Below are positions 9,791-17,494 of a DNA stretch of 64,000 nucleotides, piece after piece. Below the pieces are notes generated by a model. The model was not told the DNA's origin and did not search any database. It saw only the letters and a list, made by a program, of their open reading frames with translations. The translations under genes were made by a program, and so were the position numbers. Within the stretch, counting starts at the first letter, position 1. Every line of letters begins with the position of its first letter. The DNA comes from Clostridium ragsdalei P11 (GTDB lineage: Bacteria > Bacillota > Clostridia > Clostridiales > Clostridiaceae): assembly GCF_001675165.1 (NCBI RefSeq), contig NZ_LROS01000075.1, forward strand, positions 1 through 64,000, written 5' to 3'.

Positions 9791-9975
9791 TATATTCAAT
9801 AATGATATCCGGTATTTCTCTCTGTCTTAGATTTAGTTTTTCATCAGGATATCCAGGTGCTACAGCTCCAACCAGTTCTTGCAGCACCTAACATTTTATT
9901 AAGAATATTTATTGATATTTCTTTAGATTTATACTTCCGTATACTCCTTCTATTGCAAATTACTTCTATGCTCAT
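9783..9975 (-). pseudogene. Nitroreductase-family remnant with internal deletion
   Basis: From an ATG at 9975 the minus strand encodes MSIEVICNRRSIRKYKSKEI, then about 13 more residues, the typical FMN-binding N terminus of nitroreductases. After 'LGAARTG' the frame shifts and continues as LVGAVAPGYPDEKLNLRQRE to a stop at 9783. That is the typical C terminus of the same family (GYPDEKPxxRxRK). The whole middle (about 100 residues in a normal ~170-aa protein) is missing. It is therefore a deletion relic rather than a gene. Confidence 0.75.
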
Positions 9976-10056
9976 TTATTTCACATCATTAAATTGGAAT
10001 TTGTTTATTTGATTATAATACTTAAACTATAGACTAACAATAGATATTTTTACATA

Positions 10057-11049
10057 TTATTCTAAAATAATTTGTTTTATTTGCTTAGTTAAACTTCTTA
10101 GAATTTCATAAAGTTCCGCTTTTGTAGTTAGATAGTCTTTTCCAAAGGCTTTATTTGTTAATCCTTTTAGTATATCATCTGAAATGATCTCAGTCTCTCT
10201 TATATACTGACCCAAACCATAATGAGCGAGACAGTTACGAAATTTTCTATCAAATAAACAGTCATCTATATAAAAATCAGTATTCTTTTGAGTATTCACC
10301 TCTTTAATGAAATCACAAAGATAATAATACTGTAAATATGCATATTTAAACTTTTGAGGAATCTCATCTATAAAATAATTTTCAATAAACTCTATTGCAT
10401 AATTAATACTGCAAAGTATAGAGAAAAGCAGAAATCCAAAATCGTCGTTCATCTTAAGCGGTGAGTTTTTATAAAAATGGTAATCTTTACATTTAACAAT
10501 AATATTATCATTATATCTATATATGGGAAACTCATTACAACCCAAATAAGCTACTAACTTTCCAGCAACTATACTCATATCTCTTATCCATGGTCCCACA
10601 TCTTCATTGCTTAATAATTTTATAGGAGTATACATTGAACATAAAATTGTGTTGCCACAAAACTCACCATTACACAAATCAGTACCTACATTGTAATATC
10701 CAAAAATCTTTTCATATAAGCTACGTATGTTATAAAAGTAATTTTCGCTTTCTGTGAACTTTTTAAAAAGCAAAGTAGCATAATCTTCATAGCTTTTTTC
10801 AAAAAGCTTGTGTCTCTGTCTTAATTGCGTATAAAATACTTTCTCAGTTGGATTAAAGCAAGGAGCATTTAATCCAACTTTTTTGCACCACTGCTCTGCA
10901 CCTTCTGTAAAAAGTCCGATATAAGGTAGGCTCATAAAAATATAATTACTATTAATATTTTGAGCATTTTTTGAAATATCAGTTAATGTATATAAAAACC
11001 TTGCGTCTGCTTGTATTAATTCATAAGCAGTTTTCTGTACTTTATTCAA
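10057..11049 (-). CDS. Uncharacterised protein with an Rx4H (HEPN-like) motif
   Basis: 330 aa, family not recognised. It is a soluble, aromatic- and Cys-containing protein rich in predicted helix. Near the C terminus, 'DRKFRNCLAHYGLGQ' contains R271-NCLA-H276, matching the Rx4-6H signature of HEPN ribonucleases. This short motif alone is weak evidence. The start is a TTG preceded by AAAGGAGAAATGAT. It stands between the R-M cassette and the acetyltransferase/prophage genes, all on the same strand. It could be a toxin- or defence-type HEPN protein or an unrelated element protein. Confidence 0.6.
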   Translation of the reverse strand: MNKVQKTAYELIQADARFLYTLTDISKNAQNINSNYIFMSLPYIGLFTEGAEQWCKKVGLNAPCFNPTEKVFYTQLRQRHKLFEKSYEDYATLLFKKFTESENYFYNIRSLYEKIFGYYNVGTDLCNGEFCGNTILCSMYTPIKLLSNEDVGPWIRDMSIVAGKLVAYLGCNEFPIYRYNDNIIVKCKDYHFYKNSPLKMNDDFGFLLFSILCSINYAIEFIENYFIDEIPQKFKYAYLQYYYLCDFIKEVNTQKNTDFYIDDCLFDRKFRNCLAHYGLGQYIRETEIISDDILKGLTNKAFGKDYLTTKAELYEILRSLTKQIKQIILE

Positions 11050-11116
11050 ATCATTTCTCCTTTCAGTTCTCCTATAAACAAATTACTATTTATAGGGCTC
11101 ACCCTTAAATTGGAAT

Positions 11117-11575
11117 TTATCTTTCCATTATAAAATGTGCTACTTTTACATTTCCATCCATATCTGTACCATCTATCGTAAATCCACACTTCTTTGTATA
11201 GAAATTTATATTTTGCTCTTTGTCCATAGGTGTTATCAATGTTATTTTATTCCAGCCTTTATAGTAATCCAGCATATATTTAACTGCTTGCGTACCAAGA
11301 CCTTTACTTTGATATTTGGGAATCACACAAAGACACCCGAGATAATACTCTCCTTTCCCCTTATTTTCAACAGAAATAACTCCAACAGGGTTATCATCAT
11401 AATGTATAATAAGTTTGGGAAATTTCTCAATAGATGCTTCCATGCTTTCTCTTGTCTTACCATAAGCAGGACATTCTCCGTATTTAATATAATCATCATA
11501 GAACGAAGCATTATAAATTTCTATTAACATATCTGCATCTTCTTTTTTTGCTTTAACATATTTTAAACTCATAAC
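11117..11575 (-). CDS. GNAT-family N-acetyltransferase
   Basis: 152 aa from the ATG at 11575 (MSLKYVKAKKEDADMLIEIYNASF). GNAT features are the acceptor-side strand 'VGVISVENKGKGEYYLGCLCVIPKYQSKGLGTQAVKYML', where QSKGLG is the acetyl-CoA pyrophosphate loop, and the C-terminal 'INFYTKKCGF'. A longer frame opens at 11701. However, it would overlap the DnaD-like gene and add a hydrophobic leader, whereas the internal ATG has a GGGGGGATAGG ribosome site. The substrate is unknown. Confidence 0.85.
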   Translation of the reverse strand, partial: VMSLKYVKAKKEDADMLIEIYNASFYDDYIKYGECPAYGKTRESMEASIEKFPKLIIHYDDNPVGVISVENKGKGEYYLGCLCVIPKYQSKGLGTQAVKYMLDYYKGWNKITLITPMDKEQNINFYTKKCGFTIDGTDMDGNVKVAHFIMER

Positions 11576-11685
11576 AATCCTATCCCCCCACAAATTGCTA
11601 TTTGTATGGACATTTTTATATACTAAATCAGCCTTTAACACCATAATAGCACCACTTAATACAAAAGTGCACCAAAAAGTATAAA

Positions 11686-12597
11686 TTATCCATCGCCCCA
11701 TCCAAGCAGCTGCCTCTCAAGCTCCTTAAAATCATACTGCCTGCACTTTCCCCTTTGATCATGTATATTCTTATACTCCTTAACATCATTGGCAGTCTTC
11801 AAGCCTTTCTTTCTCCAGCTCTGCAGTATTCTACCCACATAGTTTATATTCCTGGCATTGTACTTTAAAGCCTCCTCAACCGCAAGGATAATCACATCGC
11901 AGTCCATAACACCACTCCACATACGCAGTTTATCTCTCTCAGCTTCTCCTGCAGGATGTATGTTCTCTTCAAAAAATGACAGCACAATACTGTAGGTGTC
12001 AAAAGGTACCGCTTCATCTGCACTCTTATTACTCCTTACTTCTTGCTTATTATTTATTATTTTTTGCTTATTACTTATTACTTCCTTACTTATAGGCTCC
12101 TTACAAGCCCCTTCCAAGGGGCTTGTAAAGGGCTCTTTTAAATCCTTAGCAGCTTCATTTTCAGAATCAGAAGAATTCTCTATCTCTATTCCATCAAAAA
12201 TACTTTCAATATCCAGTTGTTCATTAAGACACTGTTTATAAAATAGTGAGACAAATTCTTTGTTTTTAACATTTTTAAGTTCTCTATTGACACATTTTAC
12301 AGCATTTAAATTATTGGGTTTATTGTATTTAATCCAGTTTAAAATCATTATTTCTTTTGTTTCATTTAGGTAAAATATTTTTTTATACTCCTGAAATCTG
12401 AGAAGCAGTTTGTCCACTGTTTCTCTATTGTAACCAGTCTGAGTTTCTATAATTCGCTTAGGAAGCTCATAAATACCACACTGGGTAGTGTTCGAGTTAG
12501 TCATCAAGTATATGTAAAAGAACTTTTCCTCGGGAGTTAAATCTAAAACAAATCCGTCATTCCAGAAATCAGTATGGAGCTGCCTGTACTTAGCCAT
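11686..12597 (-). CDS. DnaD-domain replication protein of a mobile element
   Basis: 303 aa. The N-terminal winged-helix region (MAKYRQLHTDFWNDGFVLDLTPEEKFFYIYL, TQCGIYELP) matches phage/plasmid replication initiator-type proteins. An acidic low-complexity linker (about 140-200) follows, then a DnaD domain (about 205-280). That domain ends in the YxxxILxxW-type motif 'INYVGRILQSWRKKGL'. Such proteins load helicase at phage or element origins. It is downstream of small HTH genes on the same strand, as in early regions of temperate phages and integrative elements. The ATG follows AGGAGGTTATTATA. Confidence 0.85.
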   Translation of the reverse strand: MAKYRQLHTDFWNDGFVLDLTPEEKFFYIYLMTNSNTTQCGIYELPKRIIETQTGYNRETVDKLLLRFQEYKKIFYLNETKEIMILNWIKYNKPNNLNAVKCVNRELKNVKNKEFVSLFYKQCLNEQLDIESIFDGIEIENSSDSENEAAKDLKEPFTSPLEGACKEPISKEVISNKQKIINNKQEVRSNKSADEAVPFDTYSIVLSFFEENIHPAGEAERDKLRMWSGVMDCDVIILAVEEALKYNARNINYVGRILQSWRKKGLKTANDVKEYKNIHDQRGKCRQYDFKELERQLLGWGDG

Positions 12598-12631
12598 TAT
12601 AATAACCTCCTAAAAATTAATAATACCCATT

Positions 12632-12844
12632 CTACCCATTAAATTTATATTTGGCTGTATTATTTTCAAGCCAGTTAATCAATTCCTCTTTAATTATTCT
12701 TGTCCTCCTGGATTTAAGCATAATTATAGTAAAGTTTTCCCTGTAAATAATTTCGTTAGCAGTACTTCTTTCTATCCTAAGTACCTGTGCCATTTCTTTT
12801 ACAGTTATAAGCGGTGGAAGTTCATTGAGCCTTTCTTTAATCAT
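12632..12844 (-). CDS. Small excisionase-like HTH protein
   Basis: 70 aa. 'PPLITVKEMAQVLRIERSTANEIIY' followed by 'SRRTRIIKEELINWLENN' is the MerR-like HTH_17 fold used by excisionases and other DNA-bending accessory factors. It lies between the DnaD-like gene and an XRE-type HTH gene. It may serve as an Xis or an early-operon regulator. Confidence 0.75.
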   Translation of the reverse strand: MIKERLNELPPLITVKEMAQVLRIERSTANEIIYRENFTIIMLKSRRTRIIKEELINWLENNTAKYKFNG

Positions 12845-12879
12845 ATAGATCCCCCCATATTATAAGATAAAAGTAACTA

Positions 12880-13080
12880 TCACAAAAAAATGTCCTCTAT
12901 CGTAGTATTAAAAAATCTAGCAAGTTTTCCGGCCTCTCCAATAGTGAAATTCCTGCTTCCTATTTCTTTACGGCTGTATGCAGATATACTCATGTGAAGC
13001 ATATATGCAATCTCTTTCTCAGTTATATTATTTTTAATTCTAAGAGACTTAAGTTTATAATTTACCCCCATACTTACCAC
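12880..13080 (-). CDS. XRE-family HTH protein
   Basis: Up to 66 aa, with a possible internal start at 13071. The protein is a single helix-turn-helix domain: 'LKSLRIKNNITEKEIAYMLHMSISAYSRKEIGSRNFTIGEAGKLARFF' with the usual '...IEDIFL' end. It is probably a small phage/element regulator of the Cro or antirepressor type. Confidence 0.75.
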   Translation of the reverse strand: MVSMGVNYKLKSLRIKNNITEKEIAYMLHMSISAYSRKEIGSRNFTIGEAGKLARFFNTTIEDIFL

Positions 13081-13237
13081 CTAAAAATTATTAAATGCCA
13101 TTTCATGTAATTATATTTGGTGACATAATATAGCATTATTCCTTTTAATTTAATTGTAAGATATTTCTGTATTGTTTTCAATATTCTGACTAAAAGCATT
13201 CTATCCGTCACCTATAAACTATAAAGAAACATCCGTA

Positions 13238-13453
13238 TCAGAATCTCTCACCTAAATGTCCTAGAAACCATTCATCAACTTTATTTCTTATGATAAGTGC
13301 TTTTCTTCCGCAGAAAACCACAGGAAAACCCTTGCAATGTATTAACTCATATGCTTTATTATGGCCCACACAGTATTCCTCCATAAATTGTGATACTGTC
13401 ATCACTTTTTTCTTATCATGTCTCATCCTGTCGGCTGTTTTATATTCTTCCAT
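13238..13453 (-). CDS. Second small excisionase-like protein
   Basis: 71 aa. 'KVMTVSQFMEEYCVGHNKAYELIHCKGFPVVFCGRKALIIRNKVDEWFLGH' is the excisionase/HTH_17 pattern with a basic patch before a terminal amphipathic helix. A TCCCTCC-complementary ribosome site (GGAGGGAT) precedes the ATG. As the two excisionase-like genes differ, one may be Xis and the other a transcriptional factor. Confidence 0.75.
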   Translation of the reverse strand: MEEYKTADRMRHDKKKVMTVSQFMEEYCVGHNKAYELIHCKGFPVVFCGRKALIIRNKVDEWFLGHLGERF

Positions 13454-13482
13454 TTAAATCCCTCCAGGCTTAATTAATTTTA

Positions 13483-13680
13483 TTAAAAAAATAGTTCTTT
13501 CACGTCTTCACCCAAAAGTTCTGCTATTTTCTTCATCAAGTCCCTCCTGGGTTCAACTTCACCCTTCTCTATTCTTCCTAAATATTGAGGCGTTATACCA
13601 AGTTGTTTTGAAAGTATCCCCTGCTTTATGCCCTTTTCAACTCTCTTAGCTTTCAATTTATACAACATATAATCATCCAT
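13483..13680 (-). CDS. XRE-family HTH protein, Cro-like
   Basis: 65 aa, one HTH domain: 'LKAKRVEKGIKQGILSKQLGITPQYLGRIEKGEVEPRRDLMKKIAELLGEDVKELFF'-type pattern with conserved Q-LG-T—YL-R-E-G. It is the first gene leftward from the divergent regulatory region and faces the larger repressor gene, the classic position of a Cro-type protein. Confidence 0.8.
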   Translation of the reverse strand: MDDYMLYKLKAKRVEKGIKQGILSKQLGITPQYLGRIEKGEVEPRRDLMKKIAELLGEDVKELFF

Positions 13681-13736
13681 TCCCCCTCACAATGATAATA
13701 TTTTTTATTATTTTATTGATTTTATAATTTAATTCT

Positions 13737-13753
13737 ATCATTATTTTAATGAT
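13737..13753. promoter_or_regulatory. Probable operator palindrome between divergent regulators
   Basis: ATCATTA-TTT-TAATGAT is a perfect 7-3-7 inverted repeat in the 150-bp gap between the cro-like and repressor genes. Further half-sites (AATGATAATA near 13691, ATTGAT near 13725, TAATGATTTTAT near 13790) repeat the same core. This suggests several repressor-binding sites controlling both directions. Confidence 0.6.
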
Positions 13754-13799
13754 TGTCAATAATTTTATGAACTACATATTTATAAATTTAATGATTTTA

Positions 13800-13808
13800 T
13801 GATATACT
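13800..13808 (+). promoter_or_regulatory. Extended -10 promoter of the repressor gene
   Basis: TGATATACT matches an extended -10 element (TGN + TATACT), 23 bp ahead of the repressor ATG. No good -35 is seen 17 bp upstream, which fits an extended -10 promoter. A TAATGAT half-site overlaps it, allowing autoregulation. Confidence 0.5.
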
Positions 13809-13830
13809 ATGTCCATAGGGGGAGTACAAA

Positions 13831-14631
13831 ATGGAATTTAAAGATAGGCTTAAACAGCTTCGCGAATCTAAAGGTCTGACTCAAAAGGAACTTGCAGATG
13901 AACTCAATAAACTCAATACAGATTTAAATAATAATTCTAAAATATATACGCAAACTATATCTTACTGGGAAAACGGTAGAGATCCATCAATTGGAATGCT
14001 TATAAAAATAGCACAGTATTTTGACGTTCCAACGGATTACCTGCTTGGTAAAACTGACTCTGTAAGTATAGATGAAATTAACTTTGAGTATTTTTCTAAA
14101 TATCTTTCAAAGCAAAATATTCAAAAGCTCATAAAAAATTATCCTAACAATATGAAAAAGGCAGTGTATTTTTTGCTCTCAAATTATACTTCTGATATTT
14201 TCACAAATTTTGATAATGAGAAAAAGCAGTATGAAATAAACTTAGATTTTCTATATCTCATAACTAAAGCTGTAGATATACTGAAAAGTTTTTATGATGA
14301 AATAGAGAATAAAGTTTTATACTACAACACTGAAAGTTCCCTTGATGATGTTAAATATATGGATTCTATCTCCAGGGATAAACTTAAAGATATAAACAGG
14401 CTTAAATTTATTACAAAAGTTGGGCTTGATTCAATAATAGATAAACTTGAAAACCTCGTTTTATTCTGTGATGAACAGTCCAAAATAAAGCTTAAAAATG
14501 AGATTTTAGAATATACTAATGGAAATGAGTTTAATAAAAATTATTTTTCAAAGCACTTAAAAAAAGCTTTTACAGATCTGGTTGATGATGCACTAAATTC
14601 ATCAAAATACACAGTCAAACAGCAGCCATAA
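13831..14631 (+). CDS. CI-like repressor with N-terminal XRE HTH
   Basis: 266 aa. Residues 1-70 form an XRE HTH (MEFKDRLKQLRESKGLTQKELADELNKL; QTISYWENGRDPSIGMLIKIAQYFDVPTDYLLGKTD). The rest is a helical, Lys/Asn-rich region that I do not recognise. No S24 peptidase Ser/Lys dyad of LexA/CI type is visible, so induction is unlikely to be by RecA-stimulated self-cleavage. It is divergent from the small HTH genes and directly upstream of the integrase, consistent with a lysogeny or element-maintenance switch. Confidence 0.85.
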   Translation: MEFKDRLKQLRESKGLTQKELADELNKLNTDLNNNSKIYTQTISYWENGRDPSIGMLIKIAQYFDVPTDYLLGKTDSVSIDEINFEYFSKYLSKQNIQKLIKNYPNNMKKAVYFLLSNYTSDIFTNFDNEKKQYEINLDFLYLITKAVDILKSFYDEIENKVLYYNTESSLDDVKYMDSISRDKLKDINRLKFITKVGLDSIIDKLENLVLFCDEQSKIKLKNEILEYTNGNEFNKNYFSKHLKKAFTDLVDDALNSSKYTVKQQP

Positions 14632-14657
14632 TTACATATGGAAGGAAGGTGTAATAT

Positions 14658-15845
14658 ATGCCCTCTAAAAAAGCAAATGGTGAAGGCTCCGTACAAAAAT
14701 ATTATAAAGATGGAGTTCTAAAGGGATGGAGAACTACAATTACTATAGGACACGATGATACCGGAAAGCTTGTACGAAAGCAGTTTTACGGAAAGACAAA
14801 ACTGGAGACTATAAAAAAGAAAAATGAGTATATGAATAAATCCGCTGCAGGGCTTCTTCCCTGCGATGAGAAGATAACCCTACAAGAGTGGATTAAAATA
14901 TGGCTTTATGAATACAGAATCAATGATTTAAGACCTTCTACTCTTGAAAGATACTGCGGAATATATAAAATTTATATATTAAATTCACCTATTGGATTGA
15001 AAAAACTTAAAGATTTAAAAACCGCAAATTTACAGGCTTATTACAATATACTTATACAGGAAAAGCATAAAACACCTAACGTAATTAAAAATTTGAATAA
15101 ATTACTTAAAACTGGTTTAAATCAAGCTGTCAAAGAGCATTACATTATTATCAATCCATGTAACAGTGTTACTTTACCAAAGTTACCGCCTAAAAAAGAA
15201 ATTCAAATATTTACTGTTGAGGAAGAAAAAAAGTTTATAAAATCTTTGTCCAGCCATAGAAACAGAGCTCTGTTTATGCTTGCACTTGGAACTGGATTAA
15301 GGCAGGGTGAAATATTAGCCTTAAGATGGTCAGATATAAATTTTGAAGAAAATGAGCTGAAAGTCCAGAGGACTTTTAAGAGAGTTCAATTAATAAATAG
15401 AGATAATTCCAAGAATAAAACAGAATTAATTGTCCAGGAACCGAAAACCAAAAATAGTAAAAGAACTATTCCTATACCATCTACCATAGCTGCAGAACTA
15501 AAAAGGCACAAGATAAGGCAGGCAGAAGAGAAGTTAAAAGCGGGAGATATATATGTAGATAATGATTTGGTATTTCCTAATGCTATTGGTGAACCTACTG
15601 ATGCCAAGAATATAACCAGAAGTTACAAAAGGGCTTTAAAGCGTGCTGATATTTCATATAAAAATTTTCATGCTATGAGGCATACTTATGCTACAAGATT
15701 GTTTGAGGCAGATATTCCTCTGAAAACAGTTCAGGAACTTTTAGGTCACGCTGATATTTCGACGACTGCTAATGTTTATACTCACGTTCTTCCAAGACAA
15801 AAAATAAAAGCTGTAGATAGGTTAAATGATTTGTTCGCTCTATAA
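14658..15845 (+). CDS. int: Tyrosine recombinase (integrase), complete copy
   Basis: 395 aa. The N terminus has an arm-type DNA-binding domain (GSVQKYYKDGVLKGWRTTI). A SAM-like core-binding domain follows (about 72-165), then the catalytic domain (180-395). Catalytic residues are all present: R215 (TGLRQGE), K in the KTKNSKRT hairpin (about 263-268), H338/R341 (HAMRH), H364 (LLGHAD) and nucleophile Y374 (NVYTHVL). It integrates and excises a prophage or ICE-like element. The ribosome site GGAAGGTG precedes the ATG. The last 47 bp recur at 24769-24815 and 27062-27108, and a large 3' segment recurs at 24268-24815. Confidence 0.95.
   Translation: MPSKKANGEGSVQKYYKDGVLKGWRTTITIGHDDTGKLVRKQFYGKTKLETIKKKNEYMNKSAAGLLPCDEKITLQEWIKIWLYEYRINDLRPSTLERYCGIYKIYILNSPIGLKKLKDLKTANLQAYYNILIQEKHKTPNVIKNLNKLLKTGLNQAVKEHYIIINPCNSVTLPKLPPKKEIQIFTVEEEKKFIKSLSSHRNRALFMLALGTGLRQGEILALRWSDINFEENELKVQRTFKRVQLINRDNSKNKTELIVQEPKTKNSKRTIPIPSTIAAELKRHKIRQAEEKLKAGDIYVDNDLVFPNAIGEPTDAKNITRSYKRALKRADISYKNFHAMRHTYATRLFEADIPLKTVQELLGHADISTTANVYTHVLPRQKIKAVDRLNDLFAL
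15799..15845 (+). repeat. 47-bp repeat, copy 1 (3' end of the complete integrase)
   Basis: It is identical to 27062-27108 and has one mismatch with 24769-24815. It begins in AAAAAATAAAAGCTG and ends at the integrase stop codon (CTCTATAA), where all three copies diverge abruptly. It may be an attachment core or a homologous-recombination scar. Confidence 0.75.
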
Positions 15846-16052
15846 AAAATAGGACAATTTTGAACCGGGGGTGCGGACATTTTCTTGGACTAGCTAAGCT
15901 GTAAATCCAAGATTTTATAGTATTCAAAAATTTTTAGAATCTTATTATCATATATGATATAATAAAATTGTCTGACCCTAGAATCAATTTTGATGAAATA
16001 CCAGGCGACAATGGGACACGTAAAAATACTTGGTATTCATGGAGTGATGTCT

Positions 16053-16202
16053 ATGGTTAATAATATTATAACATTTATAGCTTTTGCTTATTTCTTAGTA
16101 GGTTTATTAGTTAATAGTACTATTCTTCCCCGATTACTTGGGGTTATTTGTAATATTTTTAAATTTAGAGAATTTTATTTAAAACAAATAAGTTCAATAT
16201 AA
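16053..16202 (+). CDS. Possible small single-span membrane protein
   Basis: 49 aa from an ATG with GGAG about 9 bp upstream: 'MVNNIITFIAFAYFLVGLLV' starts a hydrophobic helix of about 25 residues, followed by a short basic tail. There is no recognised family. It sits alone in the first 500 bp of the insert after the integrase. It could be a chance reading frame, since such A+T-rich DNA readily encodes hydrophobic peptides. Confidence 0.25.
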   Translation: MVNNIITFIAFAYFLVGLLVNSTILPRLLGVICNIFKFREFYLKQISSI

Positions 16203-16314
16203 CTCCAGATTTTACACAATTAATTATTTAGTCAAATTAAGAAATATCTAAAATTCCAACTAATTTCTTCATCTTTAAGCATTTAATCTAGTCTTTTCAT
16301 TTATTATTTTTATT

Positions 16315-17478
16315 TTAATTCTCACTAACCGTTTTTTTATTTACTTCTATCAATTGTTCACACACCAAATCCGGAATATTATTACATCTTGTTTTTAAAT
16401 TCCGCAAAAACTTTTTATATGTATAATCACCTATTTGTGAACTTTTAACAGAGCTAACAGATATATCAAAAACTAAAAAATAATCATCATTACTAATTTC
16501 ATTTTTTAATTTTCCAAACTGACTCATCATCAAAATAAATAATGGATCATCTTTATATGAGATAAATACTTCAGAATCTGGAGTAATAACAATTTCTTCG
16601 TTATTGTATTTATCAAAAGTATCTTTACTAAACATGTTCCATACTTCATTACTAAGCTGGATATATTCTTCATCTTCTTTACATTTTATTATTAATCCAA
16701 TTTCAAGTGCAAAGGAAACTTCTTCTGTATATTCTTTCAACAGCCATTTGATTTTCTTAACATCAATCCATTCTTCTATATTAACTTGAATAGACATTAA
16801 TCTATAAAATAATTCCTTAACTTTTAGTTTACTCTTGCTTTTAAAAAAATAACTATAAAATTCATTGATTATTCCTTTTTTTCCTTTAATCCAACTGTCA
16901 TAATTATTTATATTTAAAGTTATATATTTATTTTCAACATAGGTTATTAAATTCTTTGAAAGCAAATAGCTAATAATTATTTTTTTATAATTGTAATTAT
17001 ATAGTTTTCCAGTATTTATAAGTACCTTTTCATTATAGTAAATTCTACTTACAAATAAAATTAACTTTAGAAAAGGGGTATGTTTATTATATATAACTGG
17101 ATTTTTAAGATTTACTACCAACTCTTTTCTGTATCTATTAATCAATAGTTTTCTTAAGTCCTCTGGTATATGTTGTCCATCAAATATTAATCCACATTTT
17201 GCAAGTTGATCTATATTATTTTGATTTTTAACATTTATCCCAAATGTAATTTTCTTAATATTTTCTAACACTTCATAATCGAATTCTACCTTTGCCTTAT
17301 TATCTAACAATTTATATAAATAATTAGCGTTTAATAATCTATCATTTACTATTAGCTTAATCATATATGATTTTGAAAACTTTTCTTTCATATCATAATT
17401 ATCTATAACTTCTAAATTATTGCCAATAATCTCTATAGCTCTTATATCTAATTGGGATAAATATTCATGAAGTTTCAC
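16315..17478 (-). CDS. Uncharacterised partner of the XPB-like ATPase
   Basis: 387 aa, not recognised with confidence. It is Lys/Ile/Asn-rich and mostly helical. It has a wHTH-like middle ('FLKLILFVSRIYYNEKVLINTGKLYNYNYKKIIISYLLSKNLITYVENKYITLN') and a C-terminal alpha/beta part. The GTG start lies 16 bp after the XPB-like gene, with AAGGATGGTG ahead, so the two are translated from one transcript. Bacterial XPB genes can sit beside a separate helicase-associated protein resembling an XPB N-terminal region. This gene may be a divergent version of that, which is inference only. Confidence 0.6.
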   Translation of the reverse strand: MKLHEYLSQLDIRAIEIIGNNLEVIDNYDMKEKFSKSYMIKLIVNDRLLNANYLYKLLDNKAKVEFDYEVLENIKKITFGINVKNQNNIDQLAKCGLIFDGQHIPEDLRKLLINRYRKELVVNLKNPVIYNKHTPFLKLILFVSRIYYNEKVLINTGKLYNYNYKKIIISYLLSKNLITYVENKYITLNINNYDSWIKGKKGIINEFYSYFFKSKSKLKVKELFYRLMSIQVNIEEWIDVKKIKWLLKEYTEEVSFALEIGLIIKCKEDEEYIQLSNEVWNMFSKDTFDKYNNEEIVITPDSEVFISYKDDPLFILMMSQFGKLKNEISNDDYFLVFDISVSSVKSSQIGDYTYKKFLRNLKTRCNNIPDLVCEQLIEVNKKTVSEN

Positions 17479-17494
17479 TATATATCACCATCCT

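Noticed and set aside
11576-11701. Longer start for the acetyltransferase, adding a hydrophobic leader
   Set aside because: It overlaps the DnaD-like gene and has a worse ribosome site than the internal ATG. The leader does not belong to the GNAT fold.
15961-16070. Short frame reading LSDPRINFDEIPGDNGTRKN after the integrase, looking like a gene tail
   Set aside because: About 32 codons with stops in front and no recognisable family. It may be a relic but cannot be supported.
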